Shown here: one piece after another, positions 1 to 7,986 of the stretch
Numbering within the stretch: position 1 is the stretch's first letter
Layout of the letters: every line of letters begins with the position of its first letter
NCBI GenBank assembly: GCA_025928935.1
Contig: JAICNB010000032.1
Coordinates: 1 to 34,347, forward strand
Direction: 5' to 3'
Source: Acidimicrobiia bacterium
GTDB taxonomy: Bacteria > Actinomycetota > Acidimicrobiia > Spongiisociales > ZC4RG35
Length of the DNA: 34,347 nt
Made by a program: the position numbers and the translations under genes
Notes under the pieces: generated by a model
The model's database searches: none
Told to the model about the DNA's origin: nothing
The model's input: only the letters and a program-made list of their open reading frames with translations

Positions 1-29
1 AGGTCGCTGGCCTTCTCGAGGACGGACAT
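1..29 (-). CDS. Possible start of a gene running off the window
   Basis: On the minus strand an ATG at 29 opens a frame of nine whole codons (reads MSVLEKASD) that runs off the left edge. It lies 15 bases after the dctM stop codon on the same strand, so it could be the next gene of the TRAP cluster. No convincing ribosome binding site precedes it, and nine residues are too few to name a family. Confidence 0.3.
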
Positions 30-44
30 CTCAGTGGATTCTGC

Positions 45-1319
45 TCACAGCCCGATCAGCTCCGGAAGCCAGAGCGTGATGGCGGGCACATAGGTAATGA
101 GAAGCAGCACGACGATCATGGCCGGGAGATAGATGGCTGCACCCTTGAACACGCGCTCGATGGGCAATCCGGTCACCGAGCTGAGCACGAAGATCACGCC
201 CCCCATCGGGGGGGTCAACAGCCCGACCATCAGGTTGAAGATGACGATCGACCCAAGTTGCAGGGGATCCACGCCGAAGGCAATGGCAACCGGCAACAGG
301 ATCGGCGTGACGATGATGAGCGCCGAGGTCGGCTCCAGCAGCATCCCGAGGAACAGAAGCAAGACATTGATGATTAGCAGGAAGACAAAGGGGTTGTCGG
401 TGAGGCCGACGAGCGACTCGGCGACCTTCTGCGGGACCTGCTCGCGGGCCAGGATCCAGCTGAGGAGTGCGGATGCCCCGATGATGATCATGATCTGCGC
501 AGAGATCACCGCGGTGTCGCGGAAGATGATGGCCACATCTCGCAAGCGCAGGGTCCGATATGAGAGCGCCAGCAAGAGCATGTAGAGGGCACCGATGCCG
601 GCCGCTTCGGTTGGAGTGAAGAAGCCGCCGAGGATTCCACCCAAGATGATCAGCGGAGCACCCATCGGCGGGAGTGCGCGGACGACGGCTCGACGCACTT
701 CGCTCCAGTCGTACGAGGTCCCGACCAGCTCGGGCCGTTTTCGGGCCCAGAGATACACGACTACGACCAGGGCCAGAGTCATGAGAAACGCCGGAATCAC
801 CGCGGCTGCGAAGAGCGCTCCTGTCGACACAGCAGCGACAGACGCAAACACCACCGCCGGGATGCTCGGCGGCATAATCGGACTGATGAGCGCAGAGCTG
901 GCGCTCAGCCCGACCGAGAACTCGGCCGGGTAACCCTTCTTGCGCATGTGGTTCACCTCGATCGAGCCCAGGCCCGCCGCATCGGCCAGAGCCGCCCCGC
1001 TCATCCACGAGAACCCGAGACTGACCGCGATGTTCACATACGCCAGGCCGGCCCGCAGGGGCCCGAGCAACAGAACGGCGGCGTCATAGAGGCGATCGGC
1101 GATCTCAGTGCGCGTCGCCACAATCCCGACGAGGATGAAAAGTGGGACGGCGAGAAGTGGCCAGCTGTCGATCCCCTGCATCACGAGCCGGACCGCGAGA
1201 TGCGCAGTATTGCCCTCGGCCAGGAGATATACGACTGACGGACCGAGGATGGCGAACGCCATCGGCACCCGGAGCAGGAAGAGGACGACGATGGCGATGA
1301 GCAGCAGAGTCACGCTCAT
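45..1319 (-). CDS. dctM: TRAP transporter large permease subunit (DctM family)
   Basis: A 424-residue, almost wholly hydrophobic protein of the DctM family, the large membrane subunit that carries the substrate across the inner membrane using a sodium gradient. About 12 membrane segments are visible. Family-typical stretches include RVPMAFAILGPSVVYLL near residue 17, the loop ISPIMPPSIPAVVFASV near 145-162, TPTEAAGIGALYMLLL near 234-249, and GLLTPPMGGVIFVLSSVTGLP near 365-385. The length is normal for DctM. The ATG overlaps the dctQ stop by four bases (ATGA), so the two permease subunits are translationally coupled. The order dctP-dctQ-dctM is the usual one. The substrate cannot be read from this subunit; the neighbours suggest an organic acid. 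Confidence 0.95.
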   Translation of the reverse strand: MSVTLLLIAIVVLFLLRVPMAFAILGPSVVYLLAEGNTAHLAVRLVMQGIDSWPLLAVPLFILVGIVATRTEIADRLYDAAVLLLGPLRAGLAYVNIAVSLGFSWMSGAALADAAGLGSIEVNHMRKKGYPAEFSVGLSASSALISPIMPPSIPAVVFASVAAVSTGALFAAAVIPAFLMTLALVVVVYLWARKRPELVGTSYDWSEVRRAVVRALPPMGAPLIILGGILGGFFTPTEAAGIGALYMLLLALSYRTLRLRDVAIIFRDTAVISAQIMIIIGASALLSWILAREQVPQKVAESLVGLTDNPFVFLLIINVLLLFLGMLLEPTSALIIVTPILLPVAIAFGVDPLQLGSIVIFNLMVGLLTPPMGGVIFVLSSVTGLPIERVFKGAAIYLPAMIVVLLLITYVPAITLWLPELIGL

Positions 1320-1957
1320 GCTGCATCACCACCAGGACCCCGGAGGGCCGGGATGTCCCTGATCACGATCCCGAGAACGGCACGCGTGGCGACGAGGACG
1401 AGGCCAATGAGTGGGACGGCGTTCACAAAGCGCATCGACAGCTCCCCCGCCGGCGTCACCTGATCGATTCCGCCGGTGACCAGGGTGTAGCTGCCGTAGA
1501 TGAGAATCAACGTCGTTGCCAGGATCACCACGTTGACGAACAGCTTGACCACGGCGAGCCAACGATCTTTCGCGACGTAGTCGATGACCTTGATGGCAAT
1601 GTGGAAAGGTGGATAGGCGAGTAGGTAGCCGGCCATGAGGAAGGTGGCCCAAACCATCGAAAGTCGGGCGAGCTCGCCGGTCCATGGTGCCGCCCAGTGC
1701 AGGTATCGCTGTGCCACCTGAGCCAGGACCAGGATGAGGACGAGCACCAACAGCAGTGATCCGACAACCTGCTCGAGCACTCCAAGTGCCTGAAGGATCC
1801 TGCGCATTGTCCCACCTGATGGAAGGAGGGGCTCCTCGTCTTGGAGCGCATCGGTCTCTACGGATTGAAGCTCTTCTTCCAGTGCGTGCAGCTCTTCCGA
1901 TGGGGACTCGTGGGCCGTGTCGTCACCCTCGGAGGGCGGACTTTCGCGTTGGTCCAT
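1316..1957 (-). CDS. dctQ: TRAP transporter small permease subunit (DctQ family)
   Basis: A 213-residue protein whose C-terminal 160 residues are a DctQ subunit: four membrane segments beginning at LEQVVGSLLLVLVLILVLAQ (residue about 60), then PWTGELARLSMVWATFLMAGY. It partners DctM in the TRAP complex. The first 50 residues are an unusual acidic, Glu/Ser-rich tail (GDDTAHESPSEELHALEEEL). A second ATG at 1807 (MRRILQAL) has a better-spaced AGGTGG ribosome site and would give a 163-residue protein of ordinary DctQ length. I keep the long form because its acidic composition looks like real protein, but the start is open. The dctP stop is 108 bases upstream, with a strong hairpin between the genes. 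Confidence 0.9.
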   Translation of the reverse strand: MDQRESPPSEGDDTAHESPSEELHALEEELQSVETDALQDEEPLLPSGGTMRRILQALGVLEQVVGSLLLVLVLILVLAQVAQRYLHWAAPWTGELARLSMVWATFLMAGYLLAYPPFHIAIKVIDYVAKDRWLAVVKLFVNVVILATTLILIYGSYTLVTGGIDQVTPAGELSMRFVNAVPLIGLVLVATRAVLGIVIRDIPALRGPGGDAA

Positions 1958-2029
1958 CAGAAGCTCGTCCTCCGTCCGCGAGCACCAGGTGCCGGCGCTC
2001 GCACGACCATAGGCTCGGTGAGGGAGATT

Positions 2030-2052
2030 GTGCCCGGGCCAAGCCCGGGCAC
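2030..2052 (-). promoter_or_regulatory. Perfect GC hairpin between dctP and dctQ
   Basis: A 10-base arm (2030-2039, GTGCCCGGGC) and its exact complement (2043-2052) are separated by a 3-base loop, 13 bases past the dctP stop. There is no T-run on the minus strand, so it is not a classic terminator. By analogy with binding-protein-dependent operons it may protect the dctP message or partly attenuate readthrough, giving more binding protein than permease. Confidence 0.6.
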
Positions 2053-2065
2053 AGTCAGCTCGGCT

Positions 2066-3169
2066 CTATCCCCCGGCCGTGGACCGGATCGCGTCCAGCA
2101 CGGCGATCTGCTCTTCCGACCAGGCATCCCTCAGGAACGGCTCGGCGCGCTCGCGGAACGCGTCCCGGTCGACGTCCTCGACTATCTCCAAGGACCCGTC
2201 AGTGCGCCAACCCTCGAGGATCTGCTCTTCCGAGTCGGCGGCACACTGTGGCTCCTGGACCATCGCATCGTCGACGCCGGCCTGGAGCGCCGCCTGCTGC
2301 TCCGGGCTGAGCGAGTTCCAAGTGTCGGCGTTGACCACAACGAGGTTCGAGCTGAGTTGGTGGCTCGACAGGCTGATGTAGTCCTGCACCTCGTCCAGGT
2401 TGATCGCGTCGATGTTGACGATCGGATTCTCCTGACCGTCGACTGTCCCCTGCTGTAGGGCCAGATACAGCTCCTCGAAAGCCACCTCGACCGGCTCAGC
2501 ACCCATCGCCTCCGCATTGAGGAGGAACTGAGGCGACGGAGGGAACCGCATCCGAAGCCCCTGAAGGTCATCCGGTGTGCGGATCGCCACGTTGGCCGTG
2601 AACTGTCGAGCCCCGGTGTTCCAGGCACCCAGGATGGCGACTCCCGTGGCTTCCTCGAACCCGGCGGTCAGCTCGTCCGATGCATCGCTGGTGAAGAACC
2701 CGTACAGGTGCTCGCTGTCGTCGAACACGAAGGCACCGTCGACCACGCTCATCGGCTCGTAGACCGCGCTCAAAGCCGAAGCCCCTTGGATGTCGATGTG
2801 GATGTCACCTGAGACAACAGACTCGATACGATCGGCGTCACCGCCGAGCGCGCTGTCACCGAAGATCTCAATGGTCAGGCCGACGTCGGCGGCCTCGGCG
2901 ACCTCCTTGATCACGTCGGCACCACAGACCACCTGGGGCTGGGTGTCCTGGTAGCTGTGGGCCAGGACCAGTTCGACACCCTCGGGCGCTTCCGCCGCGC
3001 TGGTAGTCGACTCGGCCGCCACTGAGGTGGTGGTCGCTTCAGCAGGCGCGGTGGTGGCCTCCTCGGCAGCAGTGGTCGTGGCCTCCTCTCCTCCACCATC
3101 ATCGCCACATGCGACGAGCACCAGGGCCATCGCCAGCGAAAGGGCGAGGATACGGGGACGCTTGGTCAT
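2066..3169 (-). CDS. dctP: TRAP transporter substrate-binding lipoprotein (DctP family)
   Basis: A 367-residue extracytoplasmic solute receptor. The start at 3169 is fixed by a strong GAGGAGGAGAT ribosome site and by the lipoprotein signal MTKRPRILALSLAMALVLVA followed by Cys21; the frame is open upstream but that part is not coding-like. After Cys21 comes a Thr/Ala/Glu-rich linker to about residue 57, then the DctP fold. The family's carboxylate-binding region is recognisable: DLQGLRMRFPPSPQFLLNAE, in which the Arg normally salt-bridges the substrate acid, followed by ELYLALQQGTVDGQENPI. It delivers an organic acid to DctQM. It is transcribed from its own probable promoter (3245-3273), which shares a block with the CoA-transferase promoter. 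Confidence 0.95.
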   Translation of the reverse strand: MTKRPRILALSLAMALVLVACGDDGGGEEATTTAAEEATTAPAEATTTSVAAESTTSAAEAPEGVELVLAHSYQDTQPQVVCGADVIKEVAEAADVGLTIEIFGDSALGGDADRIESVVSGDIHIDIQGASALSAVYEPMSVVDGAFVFDDSEHLYGFFTSDASDELTAGFEEATGVAILGAWNTGARQFTANVAIRTPDDLQGLRMRFPPSPQFLLNAEAMGAEPVEVAFEELYLALQQGTVDGQENPIVNIDAINLDEVQDYISLSSHQLSSNLVVVNADTWNSLSPEQQAALQAGVDDAMVQEPQCAADSEEQILEGWRTDGSLEIVEDVDRDAFRERAEPFLRDAWSEEQIAVLDAIRSTAGG

Positions 3170-3230
3170 ATCTCCTCCTCTTGTCACCCGGGAAACAGCG
3201 CCACAAGTACCTGTGACCGGTTCCACATAG

Positions 3231-3273
3231 TTGGACAGCAACCTAGCATACGGGACGCATTTGACTGGCGCAA
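3231..3273 (-). promoter_or_regulatory. Probable dctP promoter with shared operator block
   Basis: On the minus strand a -35-like TTGCGC (3268-3273) lies 17 bases before a -10-like TATGCT (3245-3250). Transcription would start near 3238, giving a leader of about 70 bases before dctP. The block 3231-3256 matches 6421-6446, at the CoA-transferase start, in 19 of 26 positions, including the whole -10 TATGCT and flanking TTGGACA and GGAC boxes. This extends well beyond a promoter consensus and suggests a common regulator. Confidence 0.6.
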
Positions 3274-3284
3274 CTGACTCTGAG

Positions 3285-4259
3285 CTAGGCAGCGACTCTG
3301 ATCCACGTCTTGCCGGCTGCCGATCCACTTCGATCAAAAGCGGCCTGGGCGTCTTCCAACGGGTACTCGTCGGTGACGATGCGGCCCGGATTGAGCCGGC
3401 CCCCGACGATCGCGTCGATGGCCGCTTCGAAATCGCCTGGGTGGTCATAGGTCAGCGAGCCCTGCAAAGTGAGCTGTTGGCGGACGAGGGTTTGCGTGGT
3501 CAATCCCAGGGGACGGCTGTCGAGACCAAGGCAGAGCAGTGTGGCGCCCGGCTCGGCCCGGTCCAGGGCCACCGCCATCGATGAGGGCCCTCCCGCCGCG
3601 TCGACGATCAGGCTGAAATGTCGACTGTCATCGCTTCCTGCCGAAATCGCGCCCAACTCGGTTGCCAAAGCGACGCGGTCCGGATTGATGTCCTCGACAA
3701 AGGTTGCGACCCCCCGCTCGATCAGAGCAAGCGACATCGTCAGTCCCTGGGCGCCCACACCGACCACGAGGGCGGAATCAGGCATAGGCATCTTCAGTCG
3801 GCGCAGCGCCGCCAGGACTACGGTCGTCGGCTCGACGCAGACGAGGTCAGTGGCGGGCAATTCCGGGATGGCCCATGCGAACTGGCTAGGGACAACGAGT
3901 CTCTCGGCCAGGGCACCAGGCCGGTTCATGCCGACCGATTGTCTTCCTGCACAGGCCGAGGTGAGCCCACGGCTGCATCGCTCGCAGGCAAGACACGCCA
4001 CGTTTGGTTCCACCACCACGGCCTGACCGATTCGATCGGGCGGCACACCCGGACCCAGGGCTACGACGACACCGAAGACCTCATGCCCCATGATCCAGGG
4101 ATAAGCGGGAGGCTTCCACCGTCCGCTGAAGACACTCAGATCCGAACCGCACAGACCGACACCACCAACGGAAATCATCACCTCCCGCGGCCCCGGCTCG
4201 GGGTCGGGGACGTCGTCGATCACGATTGTGTTCGGCTCGACCAACAGGGCGGCTTTCAC
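3285..4259 (-). CDS. Zinc-dependent medium-chain alcohol dehydrogenase
   Basis: A 324-residue MDR-family dehydrogenase. The catalytic zinc site is present as GLCGSD (about residue 35-40) and GHEVFGVV (about 59-66). The structural zinc loop is CLACERCSRGLTSAC, with the normal C-x2-C-x2-C-x7-C spacing. The Rossmann motif VGVGAQGLTMSLAL is followed by VEDINPDR, whose acidic residue at the end of the second strand favours NAD over NADP. It probably oxidises a secondary alcohol or polyol-type intermediate. The start overlaps the stop of the upstream phosphotriesterase-like gene by four bases (ATGA), so the two steps are made together. It is slightly shorter than the usual 340 residues, with no missing motif. 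The substrate is unknown. Confidence 0.93.
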   Translation of the reverse strand: MKAALLVEPNTIVIDDVPDPEPGPREVMISVGGVGLCGSDLSVFSGRWKPPAYPWIMGHEVFGVVVALGPGVPPDRIGQAVVVEPNVACLACERCSRGLTSACAGRQSVGMNRPGALAERLVVPSQFAWAIPELPATDLVCVEPTTVVLAALRRLKMPMPDSALVVGVGAQGLTMSLALIERGVATFVEDINPDRVALATELGAISAGSDDSRHFSLIVDAAGGPSSMAVALDRAEPGATLLCLGLDSRPLGLTTQTLVRQQLTLQGSLTYDHPGDFEAAIDAIVGGRLNPGRIVTDEYPLEDAQAAFDRSGSAAGKTWIRVAA

Positions 4260-5227
4260 GCGGCCCCCTCCAGCAGACGTCGTGGATTGCTCACCATCAT
4301 CTGGCTGATCGAGCCCGGCGACACACCAGCATCGACGAGCATTGGGAGGATGCGCTTCGAAATGGTGTCCATTCGCCAGTGCGGTGCCGAGGCGACGCGC
4401 CAGGATGGCGGGGTGATGTGACTGTAGAAAGCCGCATCATGGGAGAGAACCATGCGGTCTGCGTAACCGAGCTCGAGGAGGGCCAGGAGTGTTCGGACTC
4501 TCCGTTCGTCGGGGAGAACGTGCTCCATCCCGAATCGATCCATGCCGATGGTCGACCCGTTGTCCATCAACGCTCGGAGGTAGTCGAGGTCTTCGCTATC
4601 GCCTGAGTGGCCAATGATGATTCGCTCCGCCGCGACGCCCAGCTTTCCGAGGAATGCCTGCTGCTCCAAGCCGTTGCGTGACAACGGATGGGAATGGGTC
4701 GTGATTGGCGCCCCGGTCTCATGATGGGCATAGGCGGCGGCTGACATCACGCGGGCGACGTCCGGTGTGACACCCTCTTCATCGGTCACCACTTTCAGCA
4801 TCCCGGCCCTTACCTTCCCGTCGCCGATTCCTTCACGGATGTCACGGATGAATAGCCCGGCGAGAGGGTCTGCCACGTCGATCACTCGCCCGGGCCCATG
4901 GAAATGAAAATATCGAGGCAGGACGTTGGGCGTATACCAACCGGTCGCGGCGATGAGATTGATGGGGACACGTTCCGCCACCCGGGCCACTAGTCGCACG
5001 TCACGGCCCAACCCTGGGACTGTGAGGTCGACCACCGTCCGGACCCCCAGCTCGTAGAGCTTCGTGAGACCATGGACGGCGGCCTCGATTAGGCCGTTGG
5101 GTTCCCACTCACCGTCCGGATCGTTGACCTCGAGCTCTGGGTTGCGCACGAACACGTGCTCGTGGATCAGTGTCACCCCGAGCCGATCTGGGCTGACCGG
5201 CCCTCGAAATGTCTCAATCGATCCCAC
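4256..5227 (-). CDS. Phosphotriesterase-like metallohydrolase (PHP/lactonase type)
   Basis: About 323 residues of the amidohydrolase superfamily, phosphotriesterase-homology branch. All binuclear metal ligands are visible: HEH near residue 22-24 (GVTLIHEHVFV), the carbamylated-lysine segment AGMLKVVTDEEG, THSHP, IIGHSGDSED and LSHDA. Many members hydrolyse lactones or related esters rather than phosphotriesters. The start is uncertain: the frame stays open well into the upstream gene with no ATG. The GTG at 5227 (reads VGSIETFRGP) fits the family N-terminus and has an AGG eight bases or so upstream; a GTG at 5257 is an alternative. It overlaps the CoA-transferase stop by 14 bases and the dehydrogenase start by 4, so it sits inside a tight three-gene unit. 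Confidence 0.9.
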   Translation of the reverse strand: MGSIETFRGPVSPDRLGVTLIHEHVFVRNPELEVNDPDGEWEPNGLIEAAVHGLTKLYELGVRTVVDLTVPGLGRDVRLVARVAERVPINLIAATGWYTPNVLPRYFHFHGPGRVIDVADPLAGLFIRDIREGIGDGKVRAGMLKVVTDEEGVTPDVARVMSAAAYAHHETGAPITTHSHPLSRNGLEQQAFLGKLGVAAERIIIGHSGDSEDLDYLRALMDNGSTIGMDRFGMEHVLPDERRVRTLLALLELGYADRMVLSHDAAFYSHITPPSWRVASAPHWRMDTISKRILPMLVDAGVSPGSISQMMVSNPRRLLEGAA

Positions 5228-6428
5228 GCCGACCGACCTGGCCCCCTTGGTCGACACGGCCACGAATCCGCTCTGTGGCTTCACCCAGCTGCTGTGCGAG
5301 CGGGGGCACCACTCCGGGTGTGCGCGACAATTTCGGAATGACTCCGGGCACCAACAGCGGTCGGTCGAGCCGGGCATCCTCCACTTCGACGATTGCATCG
5401 CGTGCCAGGAATTGCGGGTCCAACACGATGTCCGCGATGCTGTTGATTCGGCTGACCGGCAGCTGCTGAGCTCGCAACATCTCCACTATCTCGTCGGCGG
5501 TCCGCGTCTCCGTCCAGGCTGCAATGGCTTCATCGAGTTCAACGACGCGTGCCACCCTGCCAGTGTTGGTGGCCAAGGACGGGTCGGAGGCGAGATCCTC
5601 TCTTCCCACGATCTGGCACAGCTTCCGAAAGAGGCCTGTCGTGTTTGCAGCGATGCAGACCAGCGCTCCATCTGCAGTGGGATACGCGTTGGTCGGGGCG
5701 GAGTTGTGGGCGATATTTCCTGTCCTGTGGCGGATCGCCCCGTGGTAGGAGAATTCAGGCAGGATCCCTTCCAGCATGGAGAAGGTCGATTCGGTCAAAG
5801 CCACGTCCACTACCTGGCCGCGTCCCGATGTCTCTCGTTCATGAAGCGCCGTCAGCGCCCCCATCACGGCGTACAACGATGCGATGGAATCACCAAGGCT
5901 GAGACCCACCCGTGTCGGAGGCCGATCCGGCTCGCCGGTGACGTGCCTCAAGCCGCCGGCGGCCTCTGCGATCGTGCCGAATGCCGGCTGGTCACTCAAC
6001 GGGCCTGATTGGCCGTAACCCGAGATGCGAACCACGATCAACCCTGGATTGGCCTCCATCAGGTCGTGGGGATCGAGATTCCATTTTTCGAGACGCCCGG
6101 GGCGGAAGTTCTCGATGAGCACGTCGCTCTCGATCGCCAGCTCCCGTACGAAGGACTGGTCTGCCGGATCGTGGAGATCGGCCGTGACAGAGAGCTTTCC
6201 GCGCGACTGGATGAGATGCCAGAGTGAATCGGTGCTGTCCGACGTCATCCCCCAGCTGCGTAGAGGGTCGCCACGGTCCGGATGCTCGACCTTTATGACC
6301 TCGGCGCCGAAGTCGGCGAACAATCGACCGGCGAAAGGCCCAGCGATCAGCGTCCCCAGCTCGAGGACGCGCAAGTCCGAGAGTGGACCGCCACCTGCTA
6401 CCCGGATGCGTCCCGCATTGTTGGACAT
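5214..6428 (-). CDS. CaiB/BaiF (family III) CoA-transferase
   Basis: A 404-residue formyl-CoA transferase/CaiB-type enzyme that moves CoA between carboxylic acids. Family-typical parts are PLSDLRVLELGTLIAGPFA near the N-terminus, GAEVIKVEHPDRGDPLRSWG, LIENFRPGRLEKW, GLIVVRISGYGQSGP, and the segment GRGQVVDVALTES where the catalytic acidic residue lies. The ATG at 6428 is chosen because a good promoter ends six bases before it, implying a leaderless message; a TTG at 6464 touches its only possible ribosome site and is less likely. It is the first gene of the minus-strand cluster and probably activates a dicarboxylic or hydroxy acid as a CoA ester. Substrate unknown. Confidence 0.93.
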   Translation of the reverse strand: MSNNAGRIRVAGGGPLSDLRVLELGTLIAGPFAGRLFADFGAEVIKVEHPDRGDPLRSWGMTSDSTDSLWHLIQSRGKLSVTADLHDPADQSFVRELAIESDVLIENFRPGRLEKWNLDPHDLMEANPGLIVVRISGYGQSGPLSDQPAFGTIAEAAGGLRHVTGEPDRPPTRVGLSLGDSIASLYAVMGALTALHERETSGRGQVVDVALTESTFSMLEGILPEFSYHGAIRHRTGNIAHNSAPTNAYPTADGALVCIAANTTGLFRKLCQIVGREDLASDPSLATNTGRVARVVELDEAIAAWTETRTADEIVEMLRAQQLPVSRINSIADIVLDPQFLARDAIVEVEDARLDRPLLVPGVIPKLSRTPGVVPPLAQQLGEATERIRGRVDQGGQVGRRGID

Positions 6429-6464
6429 GAGTCCAGCATATTGGACGGCCTTCGGTGCGGTCAA
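6421..6464 (-). promoter_or_regulatory. Probable leaderless promoter and operator of the CoA-transferase gene
   Basis: On the minus strand TTGACC (6459-6464) is followed after 18 bases by TATGCT (6435-6440), then six bases and the ATG. Start of transcription would fall at or next to the A of the ATG. Overlapping inverted repeats are present: GTCCA (6431-6435) with TGGAC (6442-6446), and TGGAC (6422-6426) with GTCCA (6431-6435). The block 6421-6446 recurs at 3231-3256 before dctP. Confidence 0.6.
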
Positions 6465-6494
6465 CCTCCGCTGAGACCTGCCGAGCGTCTGGCG

Positions 6495-7088
6495 TCAGAG
6501 CATGTCGCCGCGAGACTGCTCGGCCCGCGAGGCGCCGATCGCAGTCGTCACCTTCTTCTCTTCCTCGGGTGGAGGGAGGACCGCCGGCATCCCCAGTGAT
6601 TCGATCCACAGCTCACGGGCCCAGCCCATGGTGTGGTAGAGATGCATGTCCTCTTGTTCCTCGACCTGCTCGTAGGCGTCGGTCAGCACCGTGCGTCGCT
6701 CACCGGTCGCCTTCTCGGCGACCCTGCCGATCAGCTCCCAATTGGCATGGTCTTTGGTCTCCGCCTCGACGACGCACTCGGCCGCCACCAGCTCGGCCGT
6801 CGTCGGGTTCCCCGATTCGGAGGCCATCTCCATGGCCTTGAGGAGTGACTGACCCTTGTGCCGAACTACCTGTCGACCCGGCGTCTCGGTCGTTGGGTCC
6901 AGGCCCAGTTGGGAGAAGACGTCTTCCACGATGCGTACGTGGTCCTCGGTCTCGGAGAGATACTTCTCCCATTCCTCCCGAAGGTCCTCGTTGACCGCAC
7001 AGCTGATCGCCTTCTCATAGATCTTCACACCACCTAGCTCGGTCTCCAACGCCTGATACAACAGCTCGTCGACTTGGGCTTCCTTCAT
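6495..7088 (-). CDS. Ferritin-like diiron-carboxylate protein
   Basis: A 197-residue, largely helical protein with paired Glu/His motifs of a ferritin-like four-helix bundle: ALETELGGVKIYEKA (residues about 13-27), SETEDHVRIVEDVF (about 45-58), ECVVEAETKDHANWELI (about 104-120) and EQVEEQEDMHLYH (about 142-154). The Glu and ExxH residues on four helices fit a non-haem diiron or manganese site, so an iron-oxidising or stress role is likely. The C-terminal 40 residues are not part of the bundle. It stands alone, 66 bases from the divergent-looking CoA-transferase promoter region and about 80 bases from the STAS gene on the same strand. I cannot assign a specific named family. Confidence 0.8.
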   Translation of the reverse strand: MKEAQVDELLYQALETELGGVKIYEKAISCAVNEDLREEWEKYLSETEDHVRIVEDVFSQLGLDPTTETPGRQVVRHKGQSLLKAMEMASESGNPTTAELVAAECVVEAETKDHANWELIGRVAEKATGERRTVLTDAYEQVEEQEDMHLYHTMGWARELWIESLGMPAVLPPPEEEKKVTTAIGASRAEQSRGDML

Positions 7089-7167
7089 CCTGACCTCCGA
7101 TGTTGGGGAACGCAGCGATTACCCGTTCACGGAGCACCACAAACCGGGGCCCCAGGGATAGGTCGGA

Positions 7168-7986
7168 CTAGATGTCCCGGGTCCCCTCGACGGTCACGAA
7201 TCGGGGGGCGAGGACGTCGACGAGGCCACTGATCTCGACGAGCGGGCGCAGACGCTCGGGGAGGATGATTCGCATCTCGGCCCCGTCGTCTTGCAACCGC
7301 TTGTAGGCGGTGACGAGCAGGCTGATCCCGACCGAGTCGATGAACGTGACCCCGCGCAGGTCCAACTCGACGACGGCCGAGCCTTCCTCTCTCCGTGACA
7401 GGAGGATCTGATCCCGCAGTGCCCCCGCCGTCATCAGATCCAGCTCGCCTTCGAAGACGACCGAGTCGGTGCCGGCAACGACAGACCTGTCCCGCACCCC
7501 CTGATCGACCTCAATCAGGGTGCGTTCGTACTCCGGCCAGCTGAGGGGGTCCTGACCCTCCTCGATCTGACGGCTGAACTCGGCGAGGAACCATCGACGA
7601 AACGCAACGAGATCGGGCGGGGTGACAAGGGTCAACATCTCCTCACCTTCCCGACAGAACCGGTCCGCTCTGTCGAGCATGGAGGCGAGCTCTCTGCTGG
7701 CCGCGGCGGCAGCCCGCGGCACCGTGTAGACGAGATCGATCTCCTGCCTCCCCTCCTCAGCCGCTCGTTGCAGCTCGGCCGAGGTCTCGTCGCCGACACC
7801 CGCGAACCTCGCAGTCAGAGAGCTGACCAGATCATTCAGTTGGTTCGGGACCGAATCCTGGTCGAGGTTGGCCTTCAGAATGTCGAACTCTCGATGGATC
7901 GCCTCCTGGTGGGCCGACGCCCGTTGCCAGACTTCGACCGGAACGCCGAGCAGGGACACCCGAACGTGATCTGCCGTGTCGTTCAA
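7168..7986 (-). CDS. STAS-domain anti-anti-sigma-type protein with N-terminal helical domain
   Basis: A 272-residue protein. The C-terminal half (about 173-265) is a STAS domain with the classic phosphorylation loop DLRGVTFIDSVGISLL, where Ser218 is the expected phospho-acceptor. The N-terminal 170 residues are a helical region beginning VRVSLLGVPVEVWQRASAHQ, of the type often coupled to such regulators in actinobacteria, probably a sensing or scaffolding part. Its start overlaps the stop of the upstream HATPase gene by four bases, so a kinase-type anti-sigma factor and its antagonist are made in step. By family analogy, unphosphorylated STAS protein would bind the HATPase partner and free a sigma factor. 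No sigma factor gene is in the window. Confidence 0.88.
   Translation of the reverse strand: MNDTADHVRVSLLGVPVEVWQRASAHQEAIHREFDILKANLDQDSVPNQLNDLVSSLTARFAGVGDETSAELQRAAEEGRQEIDLVYTVPRAAAAASRELASMLDRADRFCREGEEMLTLVTPPDLVAFRRWFLAEFSRQIEEGQDPLSWPEYERTLIEVDQGVRDRSVVAGTDSVVFEGELDLMTAGALRDQILLSRREEGSAVVELDLRGVTFIDSVGISLLVTAYKRLQDDGAEMRIILPERLRPLVEISGLVDVLAPRFVTVEGTRDI

Noticed and set aside
3170-3448. 93-codon upstream extension of dctP
   Set aside because: It covers the promoter and the 3' end of the dehydrogenase gene. The lipoprotein signal and ribosome site fix the start at 3169.
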